The position numbers were made by a program, and so were the translations under genes. 36,182 nt of DNA from a virus. Below, piece by piece: positions 14,051 through 22,500 of the stretch (position 1 is its first letter; each line of letters starts with the position of its first letter). The notes beneath the pieces are model-generated. The model saw only the letters and a list, made by a program, of their open reading frames with translations, was not told where the DNA came from and made no database searches. Where the stretch lies: IMG/VR virus record IMGVR_UViG_3300046387_000022, positions 1 to 36,182 of that record; one strand, 5' to 3'.

Positions 14051-14461
14051 ATGGCTGATGCGAAGAGTGTGGGTGGTATACCCCTACCGAAATTGACCAG
14101 AGCTTATTTGAAAATCAAAGAGGAAAGGGATCGGCTATCCGCTGAACACAGGGAAGCTGACGAAAGACTCGTCAGTAAACAAAACAAAATCAAAAGCGCG
14201 TTACTGGACTACTTGAAAGAGAACGACATAAAGAGTGTCAAGACGGATGCTGGTACGTTTTACCGTACGGTTAAGCAGAAGTATTGGACTTCCGACTGGG
14301 AATCTATGCACGAGTTTATCCTTGAGCATGAAGTTCCAGAGTTCTTGGACAAGCGCCTGAATCAGAAGAACGTACGGGAGTTCTTAGAAGAAAACCCAGA
14401 TCTTCTGCCCAAGGGCTTGAACGTAGACGCAGAGTTCGCGTTAACGATAAGGAAAGCATGA
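14051..14461 (+). CDS. conserved phage protein, 136 aa, unknown function
   Basis: The ATG at 14051 follows GGAAGGA. Residues 15-60 form a likely coiled coil (ERDRLSAEHREADERL). The rest has TDAGTFYRTVKQKYWTSDW, then a helix with EFLDKRLNQKNVREFLEENP and LPKGLNV, a pattern I recall from many marine and other phages next to replication genes. The function is unknown. It may contact a helicase or nuclease neighbour; that is only context. It overlaps the HTH gene by four bases. Confidence 0.7.
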   Translation: MADAKSVGGIPLPKLTRAYLKIKEERDRLSAEHREADERLVSKQNKIKSALLDYLKENDIKSVKTDAGTFYRTVKQKYWTSDWESMHEFILEHEVPEFLDKRLNQKNVREFLEENPDLLPKGLNVDAEFALTIRKA

Positions 14462-14706
14462 TGGAGCAATTAGTTCCGATTGAAGATGTCGCCAAGTACT
14501 TTGGTGTGTCATTATCCACGGCCCGTAAATGGGTGAGGGATGGGGTAATACCAGAGAACACGTACATCAAGGTAGGTAAGACTCAACGGTTCGCTTTGGC
14601 GACCATTGCTGACGCTCTGCTAAAAGGCCAAACGGCTGTAGAAGAGCCTGCAACAGTGAATGAAGAGTTTGACCCTACCGACTTTGATCCTGATGCGGAC
14701 ATTTAA
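14458..14706 (+). CDS. small MerR/excisionase-like HTH protein, 82 aa
   Basis: The ATG at 14458 overlaps the previous stop; a second ATG follows directly. Residues 5-55 match the HTH_17/excisionase form: VPIEDVAKYFGVSLSTARKW, then a wing-like GKTQRFALATI. The C-terminal 25 residues are acidic (DPTDFDPDADI). Such proteins bind DNA as small regulators or excisionases. With no integrase in the window a regulatory role is more likely. It is a candidate ligand for the palindromes near the left edge, but nothing in the sequence proves this. Confidence 0.75.
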   Translation: MMEQLVPIEDVAKYFGVSLSTARKWVRDGVIPENTYIKVGKTQRFALATIADALLKGQTAVEEPATVNEEFDPTDFDPDADI

Positions 14707-15377
14707 TGCGCCGAATCAGCTTACAGGGTAATAAGTTCACTGGGTTAGACTTCCAAGCAGACGCCACGTCGATAGACGTAATCATCGTGAACGCAGCAGC
14801 AGTATCGCGCTCGTACTACAAAGATGCCTACGATCCTAACGCCAAACGCCTGCCTACGTGTTGGTCTAGCGATACCCAGAAACCTTCACCCGATGTGCCG
14901 TCAGACCAGAAACAAAGTGCGCGGTGTATTGACTGCTCACAGAACATCAGGGGTTCCGGCGCTGGAGGGGGTAGGGCTTGTAGATTTAGCCAGCGACTAG
15001 CGGTTGTTGAAGAAAAAGCGTTAGACACTGTGTATCAACTACAAGTTCCTGCCTCATCCATATTTGGTAAGGCTCAAGGTAGAAGTTCTATGCCTCTACA
15101 GGCTTATGCCAAGTTCTTGAGTGGGCATGGGACGCCCAGTGCAGCAGTGGTGACGAGGATAAGTTTTGATATGGGTAGCCCTGTACCAAAGCTGTTCTTC
15201 TACCCACAAAGACCGTTAGAAGAAGAGGAACTACGTTTGGTCAGGGGAATAGTGGATGCAGATGACACGTTAGCAGCAATAGCTTTCGACGTTGCTCCGC
15301 ACAACCGCGAAGGTTCGCCCTTCGCTGCGACTGAAGGGTTCGATATAAATAGCCAATTAGGAGACCAAAATGGCTGA
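14706..15377 (+). CDS. conserved phage protein with four-Cys putative zinc site, 223 aa
   Basis: The ATG at 14706 overlaps the previous TAA. Cys52, Cys74, Cys77 and Cys92 (CIDC in the middle) look like a zinc-binding set, followed by a region that reads VEEKALDTVYQLQVPASSIFGK. This is a recognisable family in marine phages, usually beside the SSB gene as here, but without assigned function. A role in single-strand DNA handling is an inference from position. The gene overlaps the SSB gene by eight bases. Confidence 0.7.
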   Translation: MRRISLQGNKFTGLDFQADATSIDVIIVNAAAVSRSYYKDAYDPNAKRLPTCWSSDTQKPSPDVPSDQKQSARCIDCSQNIRGSGAGGGRACRFSQRLAVVEEKALDTVYQLQVPASSIFGKAQGRSSMPLQAYAKFLSGHGTPSAAVVTRISFDMGSPVPKLFFYPQRPLEEEELRLVRGIVDADDTLAAIAFDVAPHNREGSPFAATEGFDINSQLGDQNG

Positions 15378-16119
15378 AGATTTTATGTACTACACAATTG
15401 AAGGCGTAAAAGCCTTGTATCCGAAACTCGACGCTACCTACAAGTTCGATAACAAAGCGAACGGTGGGAAAGGCGGTTCTGTTAAGTGTGATCCACTGGA
15501 TGACGGTGCGGAATACTCTATGTCTTTCGTAATGTCGGAAGCAGAAGCTAAGGCTCTATACAAAGCAATGGCTGTGGCTTACAAGTCCAAGAAAGAAAAG
15601 GGCTGGCCCGATAAGTTTCCGCTACCGTTCAAGAAGGACGATGACGGCAACTATATCGGTAAGGCTAAGTTGAAAGGTGCTTACGGCACTGACAAGACCA
15701 CACCCCCGCTACAAGTTGACGCGCAGAACAACAAACTGCCGACAGACTTTCAGTTGACTACCGGCAGTACCGTGAACCTTGCTTTCACTTTTGTACCGTA
15801 CTCTATGCGGGACAACGGCGTTAGCCTACGCCTGAACGGTGTACAGGTAATCGAATACGTGCCTATGGTGTCACGCTCGCCTTTCGGCGTTGTAGAAGGT
15901 GGCTTTGTAGCACAACCTGATAACCCGTTTAATGATACTACCAGTAGTGTCAAAAGCACTGACGTTGCGTTAGAGGATGACGACTCTGATGACATATTCG
16001 GTGATGAGCCAGATACCTCTCAAGTAGAGGAACCAAAAAAGGTCGTGAAGAAATCTGCCCCCGCACCCAAGGAAGATGACGACGATCTGAGTGCCATTGT
16101 TGAAGGTTGGGATGACTAA
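15370..16119 (+). CDS. T7 gp2.5-like single-stranded DNA-binding protein
   Basis: The 249-residue product has the phage SSB layout: a beta-rich OB-fold core (residues 15-180) containing GAEYSMSFVMS, LPTDFQLTTGSTVNLAF and GVSLRLNGVQVIEY, then a Pro/Asp/Lys-rich linker and a strongly acidic tail (EDDDDLSAIVEGWDD) with an aromatic residue near the end. In T7 gp2.5 such a tail contacts polymerase and helicase. The SD TAGGAGA precedes the ATG. It coats single-stranded DNA and should work with the polymerase and primase-helicase of the same operon. Confidence 0.85.
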   Translation: MAEDFMYYTIEGVKALYPKLDATYKFDNKANGGKGGSVKCDPLDDGAEYSMSFVMSEAEAKALYKAMAVAYKSKKEKGWPDKFPLPFKKDDDGNYIGKAKLKGAYGTDKTTPPLQVDAQNNKLPTDFQLTTGSTVNLAFTFVPYSMRDNGVSLRLNGVQVIEYVPMVSRSPFGVVEGGFVAQPDNPFNDTTSSVKSTDVALEDDDSDDIFGDEPDTSQVEEPKKVVKKSAPAPKEDDDDLSAIVEGWDD

Positions 16120-16135
16120 CCTCTAACAATCACTC

Positions 16136-16195
16136 CGCTATGGCTAGGGGTTCTCTTTTCCCCGAAAAAGATGCGCCGACATCCCTGCCATAGCG
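16136..16195 (+). promoter_or_regulatory. structured leader before primase-helicase gene
   Basis: The 99-base gap between the SSB and primase genes contains a perfect nine-base stem CGCTATGGC (16136-16144) / GCCATAGCG (16187-16195). Inside it is a second hairpin GGGG (16147-16150) / CCCC (16160-16163) with a U-rich loop. No T-tract follows, so it is not a standard terminator. It ends 24 bases before the ATG at 16219, whose SD is weak, so the structure may control translation. Confidence 0.55.
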
Positions 16196-16218
16196 TACTC
16201 TCGGCATTGGGTGCAACC

Positions 16219-19149
16219 ATGAATACAAGAGAATTTTTACGGTGGGTATTACCCACAGAGGGTGTATACGTCGCCCTTCAATATGACCTAGCGTCGAACG
16301 GAGTTCGGCAGACGTACTTTCATTCGACAGATGAACTAGCAGAAGCCGCCGAGTACCACGACAGTGAAGGGTGGGATATGTACTTTGCGTTGAGTAACTT
16401 CAAAGAAGAAGGTACCCGCAAGAGTGAAGACGCCAAGCAGATTAAGTCGTTCTTTTTAGACCTAGACATTGGCGAAGACAAAGCTGCTAAGAACGAGGGG
16501 TTTACTACACAGAGGGAAGCACTACTCAGGCTGCAAGAGTTTCGTGTAGCGTTAGAATTACCAAAACCTCTTATCGTTAACTCTGGGCGTGGCGTACACG
16601 TTTACTGGGTGCTGTCAGAGTCCGTAGCGGTAGAACAGTGGAAAGTAGTAGCTGACCAGTTCAAAGCCAAATGCAAAGAGTTCGGGCTTGAGATAGATCC
16701 CGCAGTTCCCGCCGATATAGCGCGAGTGCTGCGTATAGTAGGCACACACAACCACAAGCCTGAGACACCTGCGCCAGTAGAAGTCATAGGCAACACCCCT
16801 GATACGGTTAACTTTGACTTTTTTGCCAGTAAATTGGGGATGGATACGATACCAGTTCCCAAGAAGTATGCGCCTGCCGAGGGGCCAGCAAGCCTACGCG
16901 ATGCACTGATGAGCAACATTAAGTATGAATTCAGAAGCATACTGCTCAAAGCGCAGAACGGTAATGGATGCGAGCAACTACACCGCATAATAAAAGGTCA
17001 GGCCGAGACGAGTGAGCCTATGTGGCGAGCAGGGTTATCTATCGCCAAGTTTTGCGTAGACGGTGAGAAAGCCGCGCACAAGATCTCAAACCAGCACCCT
17101 GAGTACACGCCTGAACTAACGCTCAAGAAGTTAGATCTTATCAAGGGGCCGTACCGATGCACGACATTCGACGAAAACGACGGCGGTATCTGCACGGAGT
17201 GCCCACACTGGGGCAAGATCAAATCGCCTATTATTCTAGGGCGTAAGATACCCGAAGCCGAAGTGAACGAAGACGGTACGTATGTAGTTGAGTCAGATGG
17301 GCCAAGCGATCCGATAGAAGGTACGCTTGTTGCGGAAATTGTCGGTCAAGAACTTTCCACAGAACACGTTATACCAGTTTACCCACGTCCGTATTTTCGG
17401 GGGACGAACGGTGGTGTGTACGTCAGGAACATAAGCCAAGACGGTGAGGTTGACGAACACGTTATTTACCACAATGATATTTACGTTACGCAGCGGGTGA
17501 TGGATGTAGAAGCCGGTGAATCTGTAGTCTGCCGGATACACCTGCCCCAAGACGAAGTACGAGAGTTCACCCTGCCGCTTACGGCGGTTACTTCAAAAGA
17601 GGAGCTACGCAAGCAGATGTCCATGCAGGGCGTAGCTGTCCCACAAATCAACGACTTGATGTTATATATGATTACTTGGATAAACGAATTACAAGCTACT
17701 GCTACAGCAGATATAGCGCACCGACAGTTCGGTTGGGCTAACGACGACATGAGTGCCTTTATCGTAGGTGATAGAGAGATACACGCAGATCACGTACGGC
17801 ATAACCCCCCGTCTACGTCTACCGCTGCCTATATTCCGTACTTCCAGCCGAAGGGTACGCTCGAAGCGTGGAAGAAGATGGCTAATTTTTACAACACGCG
17901 GCCTGAACTTGTGATGCACCAGTATGTTGTGTGTACAGCGTTTGGCTCCCCCCTGATGAGCTTTCTACCGCAGAATGCCTGCGCGTTACACATACACACT
18001 AATCTCAGTGGATGCGGTAAGTCAGCAGCCGTACGGGTAGCGTCTTCGGTGTGGGGGGCCGAGAAAGGCATGATGACCCCCGAAGTTTCTACCGACTCGT
18101 TCAAGTTCAACCGCGCAGAGCTGTTACGCAATCTACCGTTTTACATAGACGAGTTGACCAACGCAGAGTGGAGGCAACTGAGTAATTTGGTTTACCAAAT
18201 ATCTTCTGGGGAACAACGTGGTCGTATGGCTGGTGGGGCTAACCTTGAACGCGCTCGTGGTGAATCATGGCACTTCTTGTGTGTTACCACCGGCAATGCC
18301 AGTGTCGTCGAGCGTATTGCAGCAGGCAAACAAGCGCCGAAAGCAGAGGCGCAGAGGATAATGGAGTGGAGGGCAGAGCGTGTTTTCAACGATACCGAGA
18401 GCAAGAAGGACACCGATGGCTTTGACATGGCTCTCAAGAACAACTACGGACACGCAGGGCCGATCTACATTCAGTACGTTTTGCAGAATCTGGAGGACGT
18501 TAAGAAACTCGTACTCAAATTTCAGCGTCTAGTCGATGAGAAAGCAGGGCTTACAGCGGAAAATCGTTTCTGGTCTGCCGGAGCGGCTACCACCCTAGCT
18601 GGTGCGTACATCGCCAATAAATTAGAACTGGTTGACTACGATATGCAGGCGCTGTTCAAGTGGACTATTAAGTTACTCAAAGCAAACCTACGGGCGGTGG
18701 ATGATATGGGCACGACAGTAGAGCAGACTCTTAATGACTACATCACGGAAAACTACAACAACATACTGATAATCAAGAGCACGGACGATCTACGCAGTAA
18801 TTCTGGCAACGGGCTGGACAGCATCGTCATACCCGAAGCACTACCAAAAGGTAAGTTAGTGGCGCGGTATGAAACGGATACAAAGAAGGCGTACTTGGTG
18901 CCGAAATACCTAAAGTCTTGGTGTGCAGCACATCAGATAAATTACAGCGCGTTCGTGCATGACCTGATAAACAAGTTAGGTGGTAAGCGTGGCTCTATGC
19001 GGTTGGGTAAAGGCACTCACATAGGATCAGCAATACCGGCAGGTCGAGTGCTAATAGTTAACTGTAACGTGTTCGGCACGACTGATGAAGATGACGTAGC
19101 TGATGAAACTGATGAAGCTGATGAAAGCGAAAATAGTCTATACGAATAG
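16219..19149 (+). CDS. primase-helicase (AEP PrimPol + zinc site + DUF927 ATPase)
   Basis: The 976-residue product joins an archaeo-eukaryotic primase domain (FFLDLDIG with Asp81/Asp83, NSGRGVHVYW with His127, then ADIARVLRIVGTHNHK) to a Cys/His cluster (Cys314, Cys325, Cys328, His330) and a DUF927-type helicase/ATPase domain (Walker A SGCGKS, 597-602; Walker B FYIDE, Asp644/Glu645). The tail is acidic. It should make primers and unwind DNA at the fork. I chose ATG 16219, although only a weak GGGTG lies upstream; an ATG at 16171 lies inside the leader stem and adds 16 residues without resemblance to the family. Confidence 0.9.
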   Translation: MNTREFLRWVLPTEGVYVALQYDLASNGVRQTYFHSTDELAEAAEYHDSEGWDMYFALSNFKEEGTRKSEDAKQIKSFFLDLDIGEDKAAKNEGFTTQREALLRLQEFRVALELPKPLIVNSGRGVHVYWVLSESVAVEQWKVVADQFKAKCKEFGLEIDPAVPADIARVLRIVGTHNHKPETPAPVEVIGNTPDTVNFDFFASKLGMDTIPVPKKYAPAEGPASLRDALMSNIKYEFRSILLKAQNGNGCEQLHRIIKGQAETSEPMWRAGLSIAKFCVDGEKAAHKISNQHPEYTPELTLKKLDLIKGPYRCTTFDENDGGICTECPHWGKIKSPIILGRKIPEAEVNEDGTYVVESDGPSDPIEGTLVAEIVGQELSTEHVIPVYPRPYFRGTNGGVYVRNISQDGEVDEHVIYHNDIYVTQRVMDVEAGESVVCRIHLPQDEVREFTLPLTAVTSKEELRKQMSMQGVAVPQINDLMLYMITWINELQATATADIAHRQFGWANDDMSAFIVGDREIHADHVRHNPPSTSTAAYIPYFQPKGTLEAWKKMANFYNTRPELVMHQYVVCTAFGSPLMSFLPQNACALHIHTNLSGCGKSAAVRVASSVWGAEKGMMTPEVSTDSFKFNRAELLRNLPFYIDELTNAEWRQLSNLVYQISSGEQRGRMAGGANLERARGESWHFLCVTTGNASVVERIAAGKQAPKAEAQRIMEWRAERVFNDTESKKDTDGFDMALKNNYGHAGPIYIQYVLQNLEDVKKLVLKFQRLVDEKAGLTAENRFWSAGAATTLAGAYIANKLELVDYDMQALFKWTIKLLKANLRAVDDMGTTVEQTLNDYITENYNNILIIKSTDDLRSNSGNGLDSIVIPEALPKGKLVARYETDTKKAYLVPKYLKSWCAAHQINYSAFVHDLINKLGGKRGSMRLGKGTHIGSAIPAGRVLIVNCNVFGTTDEDDVADETDEADESENSLYE

Positions 19150-19171
19150 TATATACAGCGGCGCAGGGCAG

Positions 19172-19402
19172 ATGGCGAATTTAACACTCAGGACGTATGA
19201 CTTAAACCCTGATGGGGTACGCATCGTCGTCGATTGGAGTTCTATGGTAGTAGGTAGTTCGGTGTTCGTGCCGTGCATAAACACAGACAAGGCGTTACAA
19301 CAGATCAAACGTATTTGTGTGGATGATATGGAGTGGGATATACGGGCTAGATCGGGCCTAGAAGGTAATTTTTCAGGTGTTCGCGTTTGGAGATTGGTGT
19401 GA
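19172..19402 (+). CDS. small protein, VGDS...RVWR family, paralogue C
   Basis: The ATG at 19172 (weak SD AGGG) opens 76 residues. The product has MVVGSSVFVP, a basic helix (ALQQIKRI) and the terminal GVRVWRLV, the same order as the products at 8058 and 8699. It is the last plus-strand gene before the terminator. No function is known for the family. Confidence 0.65.
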   Translation: MANLTLRTYDLNPDGVRIVVDWSSMVVGSSVFVPCINTDKALQQIKRICVDDMEWDIRARSGLEGNFSGVRVWRLV

Positions 19403-19462
19403 TACGATTCGCCCTGATAAGGTCTCTCGGTCTCCTCCCACGTAGGTCTTATCTTCCATCCG

Positions 19463-19506
19463 CCCCCCTATCGTGATCTCCCCTTCTCACGGTAGGGGGG
19501 TTTTTT
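19463..19506 (+). terminator. strong intrinsic terminator ending the plus-strand operon
   Basis: Stem CCCCCCTATCGTGA (19463-19476) pairs with TCACGGTAGGGGGG (19487-19500), 14 pairs with one G-U, ten-base loop, followed by six T (19501-19506). The last T abuts the stop codon of the converging minus-strand gene (19507-19509). No T-tract follows the hairpin on the minus strand, so it acts mainly on plus-strand transcripts. Confidence 0.92.
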
Positions 19507-22500
19507 CTACAAGAACCCTTCGCCTGAATCCACCGTACGCTTCATGTACGGCGATAGCGTTGTGCCGTTGTGCATTTCCGCAGAACGAGTCTCGTGCCCA
19601 CGTATTGACCTATCAATAGTGTCACCTGTTATACGCTTCTGGCGATCTCGACGCACGGCTCTGGACTCGTTGAACTCCCGCATAGATTGTCGAGCGTCAC
19701 GCATACCTTCTCTGTCACCGAATCTCTTAGCAACGTAGTAACGTCTCAGCAGGTCACGGCGTTTAGCACTCGCAGCTATGTCTAAGCGTTTGGCTGTAGA
19801 TGTCTCGTCCGCTTGTCTGGTGTAATCGACGGGTGGGAACCCTAGTAGCTGCGTTAATAAATCGCCGTTTGTAAGGTCATCGTAGATAGGATCGCCACGT
19901 CGAGTGAGAATGCCCTCATCCCTTGGGTATCTGATAACAGCTTTATAGGCGTTACGCACTGCTCCCGGCATTAGGTCTTCTATACCACGCTCTATCTCGC
20001 CTTCACGTAGTTTGTCTATACCCTCTCTACCCCGCGCATAAATGCTCCATGCAGGGCCACCAAACAGGTGAGCAATCTCTTCTTCTGGAGACGGATCACT
20101 GTTAAACCTGTCAGCTTCAAACAGCAGGTCAGTTAGCTTAACGCGCTGTGACACATCAACCCCAGTTATCTCAGACAGAGCGCCCTTGAATAGCACTTCG
20201 CTGTCTAGGTACTGCCGCAGCATAGTGTCGGTGTCTTCCTCGTAGTCTTCTCTAAACATGTCGATAAGCATGGAGACCGCACCGTACAACGGTAGACCCT
20301 GCACTCCAGCAAAGAACAAGGCGGACAGGTGTACACCGGCAAGCTGTTTCAGAGCCTCATTACGTAGCTCTCTGCTTTTAGCATCATCCCCCGGAAAGAA
20401 GTTTTCCACAGCTTGTCTACCAGACTTAAACATCGTGTAGTACATCTGTATGCCGTACGCTTTGTACATCAGCGCAATACGACCTAAACTCTCACGGGCG
20501 TACCGTGGGCCAGTTTCTAGTGTGGCACCACCGTTGATTAGCTGTGTTTCACGTACGGCTTCTTCAGCGGCTTTCTTCTTATCACCGTTAAACTTCTTTA
20601 GTGCTAGCTTATACGCTGCCACCATCGTGACTTGGCGGTTCATTACTTCTGCTTCATGGAACATAAGAGCCGAAGCGTTTGTCACCGCGTCCATCTTAGA
20701 CATCTTGCGTCCCGCCTGACTCGTGCTGAGTGTGTCGGCAATAAACGAGGAGTTGAGTTGGCCCCGCCGAGCAGCAAGTTCCATCAACGGTAGGAGGTCT
20801 ATTAGTTCGTCTGCGCGTTCCTTATCTATATTTAAGTCTTTACGCACTTCGTAAGAGACTTTGCCATCTTTGTCGCGGGAAAACGTATAGTAGTTATCCA
20901 GCGATGGCATTGCCTTGTCTTTGAGGGCTTCTCTCGCTGCGTTGAGATCGCCTTTACGTAGGGCTTCTCTTATAGACCGTGGCGTTCTTGCGTCTCCGAC
21001 TAAAGTAGCTATGTCTTTGTTCGTTGGAGAACCCATAAACAACTTAGTAGCACCACCTAGAGCGTCCCGCGTAGCCCCGAACCCATACTTACCTGCCAAC
21101 ATCGGGTATGCGAACAACGGTATCTGTGACAAGTTGACCAGTGCAGACGAGGCGTTGAAGCCGATTGTCCACATGAATGCCATACGGTTTGAGTTTTTAG
21201 CAAAGCTGTCCAGTGGCGGATTGACGGCGAATCTAGCGCGGTCTTTTACCTCTTCGATTTCTGGACTGTTCGCATCTGCCATTTTAGGGTTGGCTTCGAG
21301 CATCTCTTGTACGGCGTTGTCGATTAGCCGTGAGTTTTTAATACGCTCTACCTGCCGTGCCAGATCAAAAGCCTTCGTACGCGCTGCTTCCACAGCATCT
21401 ACGTCATAACCTTCAGTGCCCTTACGTCGGAGCAGTGACTTAGCAAAAGAAGACTCTGGCAGGTACTCAATGAACAAACGTGTTATCTGTTCTTGGACTT
21501 CATTGAAGTTTTCTTTCTGTGCGGGTGTCATCCCTTGTTTCTGCGCTTCCATAATACCCAGTATGCTGGAGACAAAAGAACCAGAGGGCGCGTCCTCATA
21601 AGAGGCTTTGTCACTAGGGCTGAACGTCGATATTTCGTAGCCTTCTGCTTCGTAGGCTTCCGCTGCCCTGAACCGTTCCGCAGCGTTCTCGTATGCAAAC
21701 ACGGCAGAGTCCGCACCTTCCTTGGGGTTCTTCACAGACAGGAAGTACGTGCCAGTACGAGTCAGCGGGAAGTATGGTTCCAGCTTAGTCGCCTCTAACA
21801 TCTTAGCGTATAGACCGTTCTTGAGGTTGGTCTTCGCTTGTTCTGCTATGGGTAGCCCGTCGATGCGGTTTTGCAACGTGTCATTAAGCTGGTCGTACTG
21901 ATCTTTATACAGCTTACGCAGAGCGGTGTAGTTTTCCCTACCTCCGGCACCAACCGTCTTACTGTTATAGATCGCTCGCAGTTCTTTATAGCGGTCTATC
22001 TTTAACTGTTTTGTACCGTCTACGGGTTCCGTGCCGTAGCGTTTTTGTGCCTGCTGTGGCGTCAGCTCTGGGTCTACTTGGTCAACGGTGCTGTCGTAGA
22101 TTAAGTTATTCCACGCTTTAACCGTTTCTCCAGACTGTTTAGCAGCCCACTCGCGTATGGGTTGTAGGCTGTTTCTGACCGCCTGCTCTGCGGTAGTTAG
22201 GCCACCACGTTGGTTTTCTATGGCAGCAAAAACTTTATCAACACCGACTACCCCCGCCCTTTCAAGCTCCACTTCAACAGCATTATTCGGTAAGAAGCCA
22301 AGTATTTTACGTTTTAGTCCGGTGTTTTTCTGCCCTGCTGTGAGTGCGCCGTACTCGCCAACTATTCTTTCTTTCGCACGCGCTATCGGCCCTTTAGGTA
22401 GGGCGTCCTTGAGTCTTTTCTCTACTCTACGTACGCCAGCAGGATCAGTCATAGATGCTAACAAAGGAGCGCCACGGTGCTTGGCGGCAGGTGCCAGTAT

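Noticed and set aside
14458-14706. Excisionase of an integration module
   Set aside because: HTH fold fits, but no integrase or attachment-site-like repeat is present in the window; small regulator is the safer call.
19416-19453. GATAAG...CTTATC inverted repeat as a second terminator
   Set aside because: Only six pairs across a 26-base loop, with no T-tract; the hairpin at 19463-19506 is sufficient.
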